From NCBI GenBank assembly GCA_964489835.1, contig CAZBBC010000029.1, positions 1 through 36,711 of the forward strand: DNA of 36,711 nt, written 5' to 3'. Both the position numbers and the translations under genes were made by a program. Positions 24,981 through 33,885 of the stretch are shown piece by piece; position 1 is the first letter of the stretch, and the number at the start of each line of letters is the position of its first letter. The stretch is from CAZBBC01 sp964489835. Lineage in GTDB: Bacteria > Calditrichota > Calditrichia > JAJRVZ01. The notes beneath the pieces were generated by a model. It was not told the origin of the DNA. It saw nothing but the letters and a program-made list of their open reading frames with translations, and made no database searches.

Positions 24981-26516
24981 ATGAAGTTAAAATATAAACT
25001 TTTCATCACATATCTAATCCTCATAACTTTTATTTCCATTGCTCTCCTCCTGTTAGTCCTGCAAGTTCAGGGTATTGATTATTTTGTTAGAATTCGAATT
25101 GAACAGGATGTGCAGGGAGTCATTGACCTTACACACCAACAACAAATATTGGAAGATGTTTATTCGCAGTATTTATTGCTTCTTCTCTTGGATTCTAATA
25201 AACAAGGGTATCTAAACGATCTGGGTACTGCAGTAAACGACTACGTCCTGAATTGGGAACGATATAAATCTCGCAGTGAAAATATGGAAGATTTTTCCTT
25301 TCTTTTACCGATTGACTATTTTATAAACAGTCGCGTTATCAACACAGAAGAGAGACAGGCAAAAAGAGCTGAAAAACAAGTGGTTGAAAAACAGTGTGAG
25401 GCGCTCTGGAATAAGGCAGAAAATCAGATCCAAACTCTTAAAAGTAATGTTACCGTAACGGTTCCCGACCTAAAAAGCACAATCACGACTCTGCGGGAAG
25501 AATTGATTCGTCTAAGTGAGATGATCGGCAAACAAGCCAGGGAGAGTGGTGTAAAAATGCGGGATGTGGCCGATGCCATGAATCTGGCTGTTTTTATAAT
25601 TATATTCGGCATGGTTTTTGTTAGTTTGCTGATTGCATTTTTTGTGGCCAGGATATTTTCTAAACCGCTGGAGGAATTAAAATCTGGAATCGAACAAGTG
25701 GCCATTCAAAATTTTGATGTAAGAATTCCCAAAAAGTCCAATGATGAAATCGGCGAACTTGCTTCTGCTTTCGAACAGATGGCCCTGCGTTTAAAGAAAA
25801 ACGAAACGTTTAAAACAGAAATGCTGGGGCAATTTACTCACGAAATGAAAAGTCCTGTCGTTGCCGTCTATCAGGCGATCCAACTTTTGGAAAAAACTAT
25901 CGGTCCTGAACCGAGTACCGATCAGAAACGTTTACTATCTATCATTAATAGTAATAATGAAACCTTATCTAACCTGATCACAAATATTCTGCACAGTGCC
26001 TCCTATGATGGAGATACTCTGAAATTAGACCTGCGAAAGGAAAATATTACAAAATTATTTACGAATTCATTGATGAAACTTGCCCCTACAGTGAAAGTGA
26101 AAAATATCAATGTTGATTTAAATTTTTCCAGTGAAAAAATTGAATGTCAAATAGATAAGGATCGTATGGAGGAAGTATTTATCAATCTTCTCTCCAATGC
26201 CATAAAATTTTCCCCGGAGGGATCCACTCTACAAGTTATGATAATGGATAATGGATCATCGGCAGAATTTAAGATCAAAGATCAGGGTATTGGTATTCCA
26301 GCGCAGGAAATTCCCTATATATTCGAAAAAATGTATCGCGCCAGCAATTCATCAAAAATTTCTGTGAAAGGTACCGGTTTGGGATTATATATTACCTCAC
26401 AAATTGTAAAAGCTCACGGTGGAAAGATAAAGGTGAAGAGTAAAGAAAATCATGGAACTGTTTTTACCGTTCAGATACCAATAGTTAATAATATCGTAAA
26501 GGATGGGTTAGATTAA
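24981..26516 (+). CDS. Membrane-bound sensor histidine kinase (HAMP-HisKA-HATPase)
   Basis: Inner-membrane sensor kinase of 511 aa. One transmembrane helix near 6-27, a mainly helical extracytoplasmic sensor region (about 28-190), a second helix near 192-215, HAMP (about 210-268), HisKA with H287 in THEMKSP and an ATPase domain with NLLSNAIKF, DQGIGIP and GTGLGLY. The helical sensor resembles a four-helix-bundle chemoreceptor-type input domain; the ligand is unknown. It starts 3 bp after accB and ends 3 bp before the REC-GGDEF gene, so all three are very likely one transcript and the REC-GGDEF protein its likely target. Confidence 0.92.
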   Translation: MKLKYKLFITYLILITFISIALLLLVLQVQGIDYFVRIRIEQDVQGVIDLTHQQQILEDVYSQYLLLLLLDSNKQGYLNDLGTAVNDYVLNWERYKSRSENMEDFSFLLPIDYFINSRVINTEERQAKRAEKQVVEKQCEALWNKAENQIQTLKSNVTVTVPDLKSTITTLREELIRLSEMIGKQARESGVKMRDVADAMNLAVFIIIFGMVFVSLLIAFFVARIFSKPLEELKSGIEQVAIQNFDVRIPKKSNDEIGELASAFEQMALRLKKNETFKTEMLGQFTHEMKSPVVAVYQAIQLLEKTIGPEPSTDQKRLLSIINSNNETLSNLITNILHSASYDGDTLKLDLRKENITKLFTNSLMKLAPTVKVKNINVDLNFSSEKIECQIDKDRMEEVFINLLSNAIKFSPEGSTLQVMIMDNGSSAEFKIKDQGIGIPAQEIPYIFEKMYRASNSSKISVKGTGLGLYITSQIVKAHGGKIKVKSKENHGTVFTVQIPIVNNIVKDGLD

Positions 26517-26519
26517 TCA

Positions 26520-27455
26520 ATGGAAGATCAGTACAAACTTCTCTTAATCGATGACGAAGAGCACTTTCGATTTATGACCAGAATGGGTCTTGAAGCGGAT
26601 GGATTTATTGTCAATGAAGCTGCCAATGGTATCGAAGGGATCGAAAAGTTGAGAACCGAAAAAACGGACCTGGTACTATTGGATCTTAACATGCCTGATC
26701 CGGATGGGCATAAAATTTGTGATCTGATAAAAAATGATAATTCTCTTAAATTTATCCCGGTAATTATTTTAACGACCAGTGATGATTTAAATGACAAACT
26801 CCGCCGCCTGGATGGAGGAGCAGACGACTATATTACAAAGGATATCGATCCTCAGGAAAGGGCGGCCCGTATTCGGGCGGTTATCCGCCGTAATTTACAG
26901 AATCTTGACAGTAATCCGTTGACACGTTTGCCGGGTAATAATAAAATTCAGGAAATTATCATCCAAAGAATGGAAAGTGGACAAAAATTTGCCGTGGCTT
27001 ATACAGATCTCGATAATTTTAAGGCTTATAATGATAAATACGGATTCAAAAAAGGTGATGAAGTTATCCTGCTCACCGCACGTATCACCAGACAGGCAGT
27101 TGCCGCTTATGGCAGTAATACAGATTTTATCGGGCATATAGGGGGTGATGATTTTGTGATAATTTCCACTCCGGATGCTATTCAGAATATCGGGAATGAA
27201 ATTATTCGTTTGTTGGATGATGAAATTGTCCAATTTTATAATCAGGAGGATCGACAGGCAGGGTACATTATTACAAAAGATCGTCAGGGGATTGCTAAAA
27301 AATTTCCCTTTGTCTCCATATCGATTGCAGTCGTGAACAATGAAAGACGCACATTTACAAATGTTGGAGAAATTGTTAAAATAGTAACTGAGCTAAAGAA
27401 GTTTGCCAAACAGAAAGATGGGAGTTTTCTTGTTATTGATAAACGTACGGATTAG
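26520..27455 (+). CDS. Response regulator with GGDEF domain (GGDDF variant)
   Basis: Receiver (1-120) with intact acidic pair (D11, D12), phospho-acceptor D55 in LVLLDLNMP and a late lysine (ITKDID), followed by a GGDEF domain (about 135-305). The active-site loop reads GGDDF (208-212), and TDLDNFKAYND supplies the metal and substrate residues, so c-di-GMP synthesis is possible but not certain. The inhibitory RxxD site five residues before the loop is absent (SNTD). It directly follows the histidine kinase, the most likely source of phosphate. Lies between accB and accC; a link to carbon or lipid status is inference. Confidence 0.9.
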   Translation: MEDQYKLLLIDDEEHFRFMTRMGLEADGFIVNEAANGIEGIEKLRTEKTDLVLLDLNMPDPDGHKICDLIKNDNSLKFIPVIILTTSDDLNDKLRRLDGGADDYITKDIDPQERAARIRAVIRRNLQNLDSNPLTRLPGNNKIQEIIIQRMESGQKFAVAYTDLDNFKAYNDKYGFKKGDEVILLTARITRQAVAAYGSNTDFIGHIGGDDFVIISTPDAIQNIGNEIIRLLDDEIVQFYNQEDRQAGYIITKDRQGIAKKFPFVSISIAVVNNERRTFTNVGEIVKIVTELKKFAKQKDGSFLVIDKRTD

Positions 27456-27981
27456 TTTCATTATATTCATATTTTCATGGATTGGCTTCTACGGAAGCAT
27501 ATGGACGGGTTGTTCTAACGCAATGCATGATGATAAAGGAAATCTTGAAACGGAAATTTTTGAAATAGGCAATGCCTATATTATGGAAGGAAATTATATA
27601 CAGGCGCAGGAAATCTTTTCCAGGTTTATCATGAAATTTCCAACCCATGCCTATGTTGACGATGCTGCTTACCGTCTGGCTTATATTCATGTCATTGCTG
27701 ATGACATGAATCCATATTTTGACTATCGTAAGGCGGTCGGACTTTTTGAAAAATTTATCGAAAATTATCCAAATAGTCGCTATATTAAAGCCTGTAAAAA
27801 TTGGTTGAAAGTTCTGACGAATCTCACATCCAGGCTGGCGGATCCTGAAGTTAGTACCACGAAGGAAGAATCAGACTCTGCGCTTATCAATCAACTGAAG
27901 AATGAGCTGTCAAGCACAAAGAGGGAAAACGCAAAGTTAAGGAAGACGCTGAAAGAATTACAAACGGCTATTGAAAGATGA
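27430..27981 (+). CDS. Putative TPR lipoprotein with C-terminal coiled coil
   Basis: Predicted envelope lipoprotein of about 183 aa. A basic then hydrophobic signal segment (NVRISFIIFIFSWIGFYGS) leads to WTGC, the probable lipidation site, with Trp at -3 as in the BamD protein. Two TPR-like helical hairpins follow (AYIMEGNYIQAQEIFSRF; AVGLFEKFIENYP), and the last ~45 residues are a heptad-rich coiled coil (SALINQLKNELSS). The layout recalls small BamD- or YbgF-like proteins, but no family is certain. TTG 27430 is preceded by GGGAG; ATG 27418 is an alternative. It overlaps the REC-GGDEF gene by 26 bp and lies 12 bp before accC. Confidence 0.7.
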   Translation: MLLINVRISFIIFIFSWIGFYGSIWTGCSNAMHDDKGNLETEIFEIGNAYIMEGNYIQAQEIFSRFIMKFPTHAYVDDAAYRLAYIHVIADDMNPYFDYRKAVGLFEKFIENYPNSRYIKACKNWLKVLTNLTSRLADPEVSTTKEESDSALINQLKNELSSTKRENAKLRKTLKELQTAIER

Positions 27982-27993
27982 AAGGAAATTGGA

Positions 27994-29340
27994 TTGTTTA
28001 AGAAAATATTGATTGCCAATCGTGGTGAAATAGCCCTCAGAATATTGAGAGCGTGCCAGGAACTGGGTATAAAAACTGTCGCTGTTTATTCCGAAGCAGA
28101 TGCGGAATCCCTACATGTACGATTTGCGGATGAGGTTGTCTGTATCGGCCCGCCTCCCAGTAATGAAAGTTATTTAAATATGGTAAGGATTATATCAGCT
28201 GCCGAGATTACAGGCGCTGAAGCTGTTCATCCCGGTTATGGTTTCTTGGCTGAAAATCCTGAATTTGCAGAAGTATGTGAGACCTGTAATATTCAATTTA
28301 TTGGTGCTGATGCGGATATGATTCGGAAGATGGGTGACAAGTCTGAGGCCAAGGAAACAATGAAAAAAGCAGGTGTGCCCGTTGTCCCCGGGAGTGAAGG
28401 GGTGATCAAAGATCTTGAGCATGCGAAATCTTTGGGAAAGGAGATTCAGTATCCGGTTATGATTAAAGCAGTGGCCGGGGGTGGCGGGCGCGGAATGCGT
28501 ATTGTTAACTCAGAGAGTAATCTGGAAATGAACTATATGATGGCTAGTGCCGAAGCTGAAGGCGCTTTTGGAAATGCCGATCTTTACATGGAAAAATATA
28601 TTGTCAATCCGAGACATATAGAAATACAGATCATGGCTGATTCACATGGAAATATAGTTCACTATGGAGAGCGGGAATGCTCAATCCAGAGAAGACACCA
28701 GAAATTACTGGAAGAGGCACCTTCGATTGCTGTTGATAAAAAATTAAGAAATAAAATGGGTGAATTGGCTATCCGGGGATGTAAAGAGGTCGGATATGTC
28801 GGTGCAGGTACCATTGAATTCCTTCTGGATGCGAACAAAAATTTCTACTTTATGGAAATGAATACGAGAATTCAGGTAGAACATCCGGTGACGGAAATGG
28901 TATATGACTGTGATTTAGTAAAGGATCAGATCCGTGTGGCCAGCGGAGAAACTCTTGGATATACACAGGATGATATAAAAATTCAGGGGCACGCTATCGA
29001 ATGCCGGCTCAATGCAGAAGATTGGGAACGTAATTTTATGCCCAATCCCGGCAAAATCGATAATGTTCATTTCCCTGGTGGACCAGGTATTCGGGTTGAT
29101 ACGCATATCTATTCTGGATATAAGATTCCTCCCTTCTATGACTCATTAGTAGCCAAACTTATTGCCTATGGAAAAGACAGGGAAGAGGCTCTTGCCAGAT
29201 TGCAAAGATCTCTGGATGAATTTGTGATCGAAGGTATCAAAACAACGATCCCGTTCCATAAAAAACTTATCAATCATGAAGAATTTAAAAAAGGAAACTT
29301 TGATACAGGATTCCTGGAAAGAACTAATCTGTTAGAATAA
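27994..29340 (+). CDS. accC: Acetyl-CoA carboxylase biotin carboxylase subunit
   Basis: Carboxylates biotin on AccB using ATP and bicarbonate. 448 aa, the standard AccC length: KILIANRGEIALR at the N-terminus, HPGYGFLAEN, the ATP loop KAVAGGGGRGM, ERECSIQRRHQK and EMNTRIQVEHPVTE with catalytic Glu and Arg residues. It lacks the lysine-rich extension of the homologue at 2532-4028. Start is TTG 27994 behind AAGGA. gcvH begins 11 bp after the stop, so accC and the glycine cleavage genes probably share a transcript. accA and accD are not in the window. Confidence 0.95.
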   Translation: MFKKILIANRGEIALRILRACQELGIKTVAVYSEADAESLHVRFADEVVCIGPPPSNESYLNMVRIISAAEITGAEAVHPGYGFLAENPEFAEVCETCNIQFIGADADMIRKMGDKSEAKETMKKAGVPVVPGSEGVIKDLEHAKSLGKEIQYPVMIKAVAGGGGRGMRIVNSESNLEMNYMMASAEAEGAFGNADLYMEKYIVNPRHIEIQIMADSHGNIVHYGERECSIQRRHQKLLEEAPSIAVDKKLRNKMGELAIRGCKEVGYVGAGTIEFLLDANKNFYFMEMNTRIQVEHPVTEMVYDCDLVKDQIRVASGETLGYTQDDIKIQGHAIECRLNAEDWERNFMPNPGKIDNVHFPGGPGIRVDTHIYSGYKIPPFYDSLVAKLIAYGKDREEALARLQRSLDEFVIEGIKTTIPFHKKLINHEEFKKGNFDTGFLERTNLLE

Positions 29341-29351
29341 ATGGAGGAACG

Positions 29352-29732
29352 ATGAATATCCCAGAAGATTTAAAGTATACGGAAGAACATGAATGGTCCC
29401 GAAAGGAGGGTGACCTTGTAGTCGTTGGCATCACGGATTATGCCCAGAGTGAGCTGGGGGATGTTGTTTATCTGGAGTTACCTTCGATTGGAGATCATTA
29501 TAATCAGAATGATGCATTTGGCAGCATTGAGGCGGTCAAGGCTGCCTCTGATCTTTATATACCTTTATCGGGAGAGATCGTAGAAATCAACGAATCTCTC
29601 ACGGATGCACCGGAAACCATCAATAAAGATCCATACGGCAACGGCTGGATGGTTAAAATAAAGATCGATAATGAAGAAGAATGGAATAATTTAATGGACA
29701 CAGCGGCCTATGCGGCGCATATTGGTCAGTAG
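29352..29732 (+). CDS. gcvH: Glycine cleavage system H protein
   Basis: Lipoyl carrier that moves the aminomethyl group among the P, T and L proteins. 126 aa, with the H-protein signature GSIEAVKAASDLY; K63 is the lipoylation site. N-terminal EDLKYTEEHEW and VGITDYAQSELGDVVY are typical. A GGAGG site at 29343-29347 precedes the ATG. It follows accC closely and precedes gcvPA; no glycine riboswitch is visible ahead of it. Confidence 0.97.
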   Translation: MNIPEDLKYTEEHEWSRKEGDLVVVGITDYAQSELGDVVYLELPSIGDHYNQNDAFGSIEAVKAASDLYIPLSGEIVEINESLTDAPETINKDPYGNGWMVKIKIDNEEEWNNLMDTAAYAAHIGQ

Positions 29733-29750
29733 AGTGAGAATATAATCATT

Positions 29751-31091
29751 ATGCCTTTTTTAACTAATTCTGAAGAAGATATCAAGGAAATGTTGTCGGT
29801 TATTGGTGTTAATAATTTTGAAGCGCTGATTTCTAATATTCCAAAGGAATTACGATTCAATCAGAATCTGAATATACCTGAACCGATATCGGAAGTCGAA
29901 ATAACCCACCTTATTGAATCCCTGGCTAAGAAAAATAAGCCCGGGATATCATTCCTTGGCGGTGGTGTCTATGACCATTACATTCCGGCAATCATCGGTG
30001 CATTGATCAGCCGATCTGAATTCTATACTGCCTATACACCTTATCAGCCGGAAGTTAGCCAGGGAACATTGCAATCAATCTATGAATTTCAGTCATTGAT
30101 TTGTGAATTGACCGGCATGGATGTAACCAATGCTTCTATGTATGAAGGAGGATCCGCTTTAGCAGAGGCCATGCTTCTTGCCTGTAATCATACACGAAAA
30201 AATAAGGTTTTGATTGCGGGCTCTCTGAATCCCCGATACAAGGAACTTTTACGTACCTATATCAATCATAATGATATCCAAATTACAGAACTGCCGGTAT
30301 CCGATTTTTTAACCGATATGGGCGACCTCCGGAAAACCCTCGAAGATGATCATGCCGCAGTGATATTGCAGCACCCGAATTTTTTCGGAAGTCTGGAAGA
30401 TATGCGGACCGCGGGGGAAATTATCAGAGAAAAAAACGCCTTGTTCATCTGTTATTATGATCCAATTTCATTGGGAATACTGGCACCACCGGGTGAATAT
30501 GGTGCTGATATCGCTGTTGCTGAAGGACAGGTACTGGGTAATCATATGAATTTTGGCGGTCCTTTTCTCGGACTTTTTTCTACGCGGATGGATCTTGTGC
30601 GAAAAATCCCCGGGCGAATTGCTGGTTTAACCAAGGATATTGAGGGAAAAACCGGATTTGTTTTAACTTTACAGACAAGAGAACAGCACATACGCCGGGA
30701 AAAAGCAACATCAAATATCTGTACCAATTCCGGATTATTGGCACTGGCAGCAACGATTTATCTGGCAGCCCTCGGTAAATATGGCATACAAGAAGTAGCC
30801 AATCTTTGCATTCAAAAAGCCCATTACCTGGCCGCCGAAATTAATCAGATCGATGGTCTGGAAATAGTAAACAAAAAACATTTTTTTAAAGAGTTTATCG
30901 TTAAATTTCCATTCAAAAGCAGTAAAATTTTAAAAAAGATGGCAGAAAAAGGTATCTTTGCCGGCAATGATCTCTCACAGGCCGGTTTTAGTGATCATCT
31001 TCTGGTGGCGGTCACTGAGAAAAGAACAAAGAAAGAATTGGATCAGTATATTTCTGAATTAAAGAATGCGCTGGCCGGATATGATCATTAA
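29751..31091 (+). CDS. gcvPA: Glycine dehydrogenase (decarboxylating) subunit 1
   Basis: N-terminal half of the split P protein; together with GcvPB it decarboxylates glycine and loads the aminomethyl group onto GcvH. 446 aa with family landmarks FLGGGVYDHYIPA, YTPYQPEVSQGTLQ and SMYEGGSALAEA. This subunit lacks the PLP lysine, which is in GcvPB. It starts 18 bp after gcvH. Unlike usual gcvPA-gcvPB pairs, it is separated from gcvPB by a 240-bp spacer holding a dispersed repeat and a REC-GGDEF gene. Confidence 0.95.
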   Translation: MPFLTNSEEDIKEMLSVIGVNNFEALISNIPKELRFNQNLNIPEPISEVEITHLIESLAKKNKPGISFLGGGVYDHYIPAIIGALISRSEFYTAYTPYQPEVSQGTLQSIYEFQSLICELTGMDVTNASMYEGGSALAEAMLLACNHTRKNKVLIAGSLNPRYKELLRTYINHNDIQITELPVSDFLTDMGDLRKTLEDDHAAVILQHPNFFGSLEDMRTAGEIIREKNALFICYYDPISLGILAPPGEYGADIAVAEGQVLGNHMNFGGPFLGLFSTRMDLVRKIPGRIAGLTKDIEGKTGFVLTLQTREQHIRREKATSNICTNSGLLALAATIYLAALGKYGIQEVANLCIQKAHYLAAEINQIDGLEIVNKKHFFKEFIVKFPFKSSKILKKMAEKGIFAGNDLSQAGFSDHLLVAVTEKRTKKELDQYISELKNALAGYDH

Positions 31092-31148
31092 TCGAGCATG
31101 GATCGTCGTTCTCTTGGTGTCAAGCGCAAGCGATGAGGATTACTCTAA

Positions 31149-31290
31149 AAATAACAAATAGCAAATTCCAAATATCAAATAAATTTCAAATCTCAATTTC
31201 AAAAATTCTGTAAATTAAATTTTGGTCATTGGTACTTTGAAAATTGATTATTATTTGGAATTTGTAGATTGTCATTTGATAATTGTTTTC
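31149..31290 (+). repeat. 140-bp dispersed repeat, copy C
   Basis: Same orientation as copy A (19755-19892): both share AAATAACAAAT near the left end, the core TTTTGGTCATT or TTTCGGTCATT, TTTGAAAATTGATTATTATTTGGA (in part) and a TCATTTGATA right end. It lies between gcvPA and the REC-GGDEF gene and is a likely reason for the operon interruption. Confidence 0.75.
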
Positions 31291-31332
31291 AGTATTGTGC
31301 TCATAGACTAATCATCAAAAAAAGAAAAAATC

Positions 31333-32355
31333 ATGTCAACGATCTTATATCTCGATGATTCCAAAGAATTTGGTGGAGTTCTGGAAAGTCTCTTTGCTTC
31401 TCTTCAGCTGCAACTGGTCAGTGTAAAAGATGACCAAGCGGTGCTTGAAAGGGCTCAAAAGGATCATCCAGCGCTTATTATCCTTGATATTGATTATTTG
31501 AGAGAAAATGGATTCAAAGTATGCAGCACACTGAAGAATAAAAGAAAGACAAAGAATATCCCGGTTCTTTTTCTTGCCAGTGAGTGGAAGGAAGGGGATG
31601 TTTTTAAAGACTGCACAGCCGCAGGTGGCGATGATTGTATGATTAAACCATTCAGTTCCCGGGAATTAGCGACCCGGGCACATACCATTATTAAGAAATC
31701 GCGACTTATGAGGAAACTGGATAACAATGGTGAGGATAAAATAAAGGTCCGGAATAAACTTTCTCTGGAAATTGAGAAATTACAGCAGGCAAACAGGGGT
31801 TTGGAAGAAACCGCTGTCATTGATAAATTAACCGGATTGAGTAATAAATCATATTTTGACACCAGATTAAAAGAGGAATTTCACCGTGCACTGCGCTATG
31901 AAACAGCACTGTCTTTGATGATTATTGATATCGATCATTTTGGACAATTGAATGATACCTTTGGTCATGATGTAGGGGATTATATCTTGATGAAAATTGC
32001 CAACGTCCTGCTGATGAATTCGCGTATCGCTGATATCGTTGGCCGACTGGATGGGGCTGATTTTGCCGTTATTTTACCGAGAACCGATGCACAGGTTGGG
32101 GTTTTTGAGGCAGAACGTTTGCGGGTTGCTATCAACCAGACCACCTATATTGATGATTCTTTGTTGGATAAAAGAGAAAGTCATCGAAGAAAAAAGGACG
32201 ATATGAACGTTACGGCCAGTTTTGGGGTTGCATCCATCCCATCTGATTCTCCGGTCAAGAACGAGATGGATTTTTTTGCATTGGCAAAGAAGGCACTTGG
32301 CCGGGCCAAAACCACCGGAAAAAATAAAACGGTTTCCGCCGCGGGATTATACTGA
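31333..32355 (+). CDS. Response regulator with degenerate GGDEF domain retaining a c-di-GMP I-site
   Basis: 340 aa. Receiver (1-120) with acidic pair (D8, D9), phospho-acceptor D52 in LIILDID and K/P of MIKPFSS; a coiled linker (about 125-160); then a GGDEF-fold domain with DKLTGLSNKSYFD and IDIDHFGQLNDTFGHDVGD. The signature loop reads DGADF (240-244) in place of GGDEF, losing the metal-binding acidic residue at position three, so cyclase activity is doubtful. The inhibitory c-di-GMP site RxxD is intact as R231/D234, exactly five residues before the loop. It may therefore read c-di-GMP rather than make it. It sits between gcvPA and gcvPB and ends 13 bp before gcvPB. Confidence 0.9.
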   Translation: MSTILYLDDSKEFGGVLESLFASLQLQLVSVKDDQAVLERAQKDHPALIILDIDYLRENGFKVCSTLKNKRKTKNIPVLFLASEWKEGDVFKDCTAAGGDDCMIKPFSSRELATRAHTIIKKSRLMRKLDNNGEDKIKVRNKLSLEIEKLQQANRGLEETAVIDKLTGLSNKSYFDTRLKEEFHRALRYETALSLMIIDIDHFGQLNDTFGHDVGDYILMKIANVLLMNSRIADIVGRLDGADFAVILPRTDAQVGVFEAERLRVAINQTTYIDDSLLDKRESHRRKKDDMNVTASFGVASIPSDSPVKNEMDFFALAKKALGRAKTTGKNKTVSAAGLY

Positions 32356-32368
32356 TCATGGAGAGATA

Positions 32369-33823
32369 ATGTATAAGGATTTATTGTTCAGATTGAGTAA
32401 GCCAGGTAGAAGGGGGCATGTGCTGCCCAAATGTGATGTGCCGGAAAAACCGGTAAATGAATTAATAGAGTCCGGGTTTTTAAGAGAAAAAGCAGCCGAG
32501 CTTCCCCAGGTGGCAGAGAATGAACTGGTCAGACATTTCACAGCGCTTTCGTCAATGAACCATCATGTGGATAAATCCATTTATCCCCTCGGAAGTTGTA
32601 CCATGAAATACAATCCAAAGATCAACGAAAAACTGGCGGCGATACCTGAATTTTCGCAACTTCATCCCGATCAGGATATCTCTTCCGTGCAAGGAGCTCT
32701 TCAAATCCTGTTTGAACTTCAGGAGTATCTGAAAGAGATTACCGGAATGGATGCGGTAACCCTGCAACCTGCGGCCGGATCGCAGGGTGAATTGGCAGGA
32801 TTAATGCTTATGCAGCAATATCATAAAGCAAAGGGTGAAGATAGAAATATTGTTCTAATACCGGATTCTGCGCATGGTACCAATCCTGCCAGTGCCGTTA
32901 TCGCCGGTTACCATTGCCAGACCATCCGGTCAAATACGAAGGGTGTCATCGATCTTGATGATTTGAGAAAGAAAATATCCCCGGATATAGCCGGATTGAT
33001 GCTTACCAATCCAAATACGTTGGGTATATTTGATCATCAGATGAAAGATATCAAAGTTCTTCTGGATAGTGTCGATGCATTGTTCTATATGGATGGTGCC
33101 AATATGAATGCATTATTCAGTATTGTGCGACCCGGTGACATGGGTTTTGATGTGATGCATCTAAACCTTCATAAAAGTTTTTCCACACCCCATGGCGGCG
33201 GCGGACCGGGTACAGGCCCGGTAGCTGTTAAGAAAAAATTAGCGGAATTTTTGCCAAAGCCCACGGTTAACTATGATGGGAATATGTATTATTTTGATGA
33301 ATCGGGTAAAACATCTATGGGTAAGATTCATAGTTTCTACGGAAACTTTTCCTTGTTACTCAGAGCCTACATTTATATTCGTATGGTCGGATCCAGCGGA
33401 TTTAGAAAAGTATCTGAGCATGCGATCATTAATGCCAATTACCTTTATGCCCGGCTGAAATCCCGTTTTGATCTGGGTTATGATTCCTCGCCCATGCACG
33501 AATTTGTTCTTTCTGCCGAAAAGCAAAGGGAAAGAGGTGCGAAAGCCATGGATATCGCCAAGCGTTTACTGGATTTTGGTGTTCATCCGCCAACCGTTTA
33601 TTTTCCGATTATTGTTAAAGAAGCGATGATGATTGAACCTACAGAGACAGAGAGTAAAGAAATGCTGGATTATTTTGCTGATGTAATGATCAAGATTGAT
33701 AATGAAATATCAAAAAATGCTGAAAAATTACATGAGGCACCGTTCACAACACCCGTTCGTCGCCTGGACGAAGTGGCTGCTGCCAGAAATTTGAATATAA
33801 ATTATTATAACTCAGATAAATAA
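32369..33823 (+). CDS. gcvPB: Glycine dehydrogenase (decarboxylating) subunit 2
   Basis: C-terminal, PLP-binding half of the glycine decarboxylase. 484 aa with YPLGSCTMKYNPK, the cofactor segment PAAGSQGELAG, DSAHGTNPASA and the Schiff-base lysine K269 in NLHKSFSTPHGGGGPG. ATG 32369 follows GGAG at 5-nt spacing; the open frame extending upstream overlaps the preceding gene in another frame and is not homologous. Acts with GcvPA (29751-31091) and GcvH. GcvT and dihydrolipoamide dehydrogenase are not in the window. Confidence 0.96.
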   Translation: MYKDLLFRLSKPGRRGHVLPKCDVPEKPVNELIESGFLREKAAELPQVAENELVRHFTALSSMNHHVDKSIYPLGSCTMKYNPKINEKLAAIPEFSQLHPDQDISSVQGALQILFELQEYLKEITGMDAVTLQPAAGSQGELAGLMLMQQYHKAKGEDRNIVLIPDSAHGTNPASAVIAGYHCQTIRSNTKGVIDLDDLRKKISPDIAGLMLTNPNTLGIFDHQMKDIKVLLDSVDALFYMDGANMNALFSIVRPGDMGFDVMHLNLHKSFSTPHGGGGPGTGPVAVKKKLAEFLPKPTVNYDGNMYYFDESGKTSMGKIHSFYGNFSLLLRAYIYIRMVGSSGFRKVSEHAIINANYLYARLKSRFDLGYDSSPMHEFVLSAEKQRERGAKAMDIAKRLLDFGVHPPTVYFPIIVKEAMMIEPTETESKEMLDYFADVMIKIDNEISKNAEKLHEAPFTTPVRRLDEVAAARNLNINYYNSDK

Positions 33824-33885
33824 ATTACCTATTTTCATCTTGAATTTGTAAATTACAAAGTCGTCATATTGTTTGGGAGCTTTAA

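Noticed and set aside
29341..29351. Glycine riboswitch ahead of gcvH
   Set aside because: Only 11 bp separate accC and gcvH, with just a ribosome-binding site; there is no room for an aptamer. No such structure was seen ahead of gcvPA or gcvPB either.
32222..32368. Upstream extension of gcvPB
   Set aside because: It overlaps the end of the REC-GGDEF gene in another frame and lacks GcvPB similarity; GGAG before ATG 32369 gives a good start.
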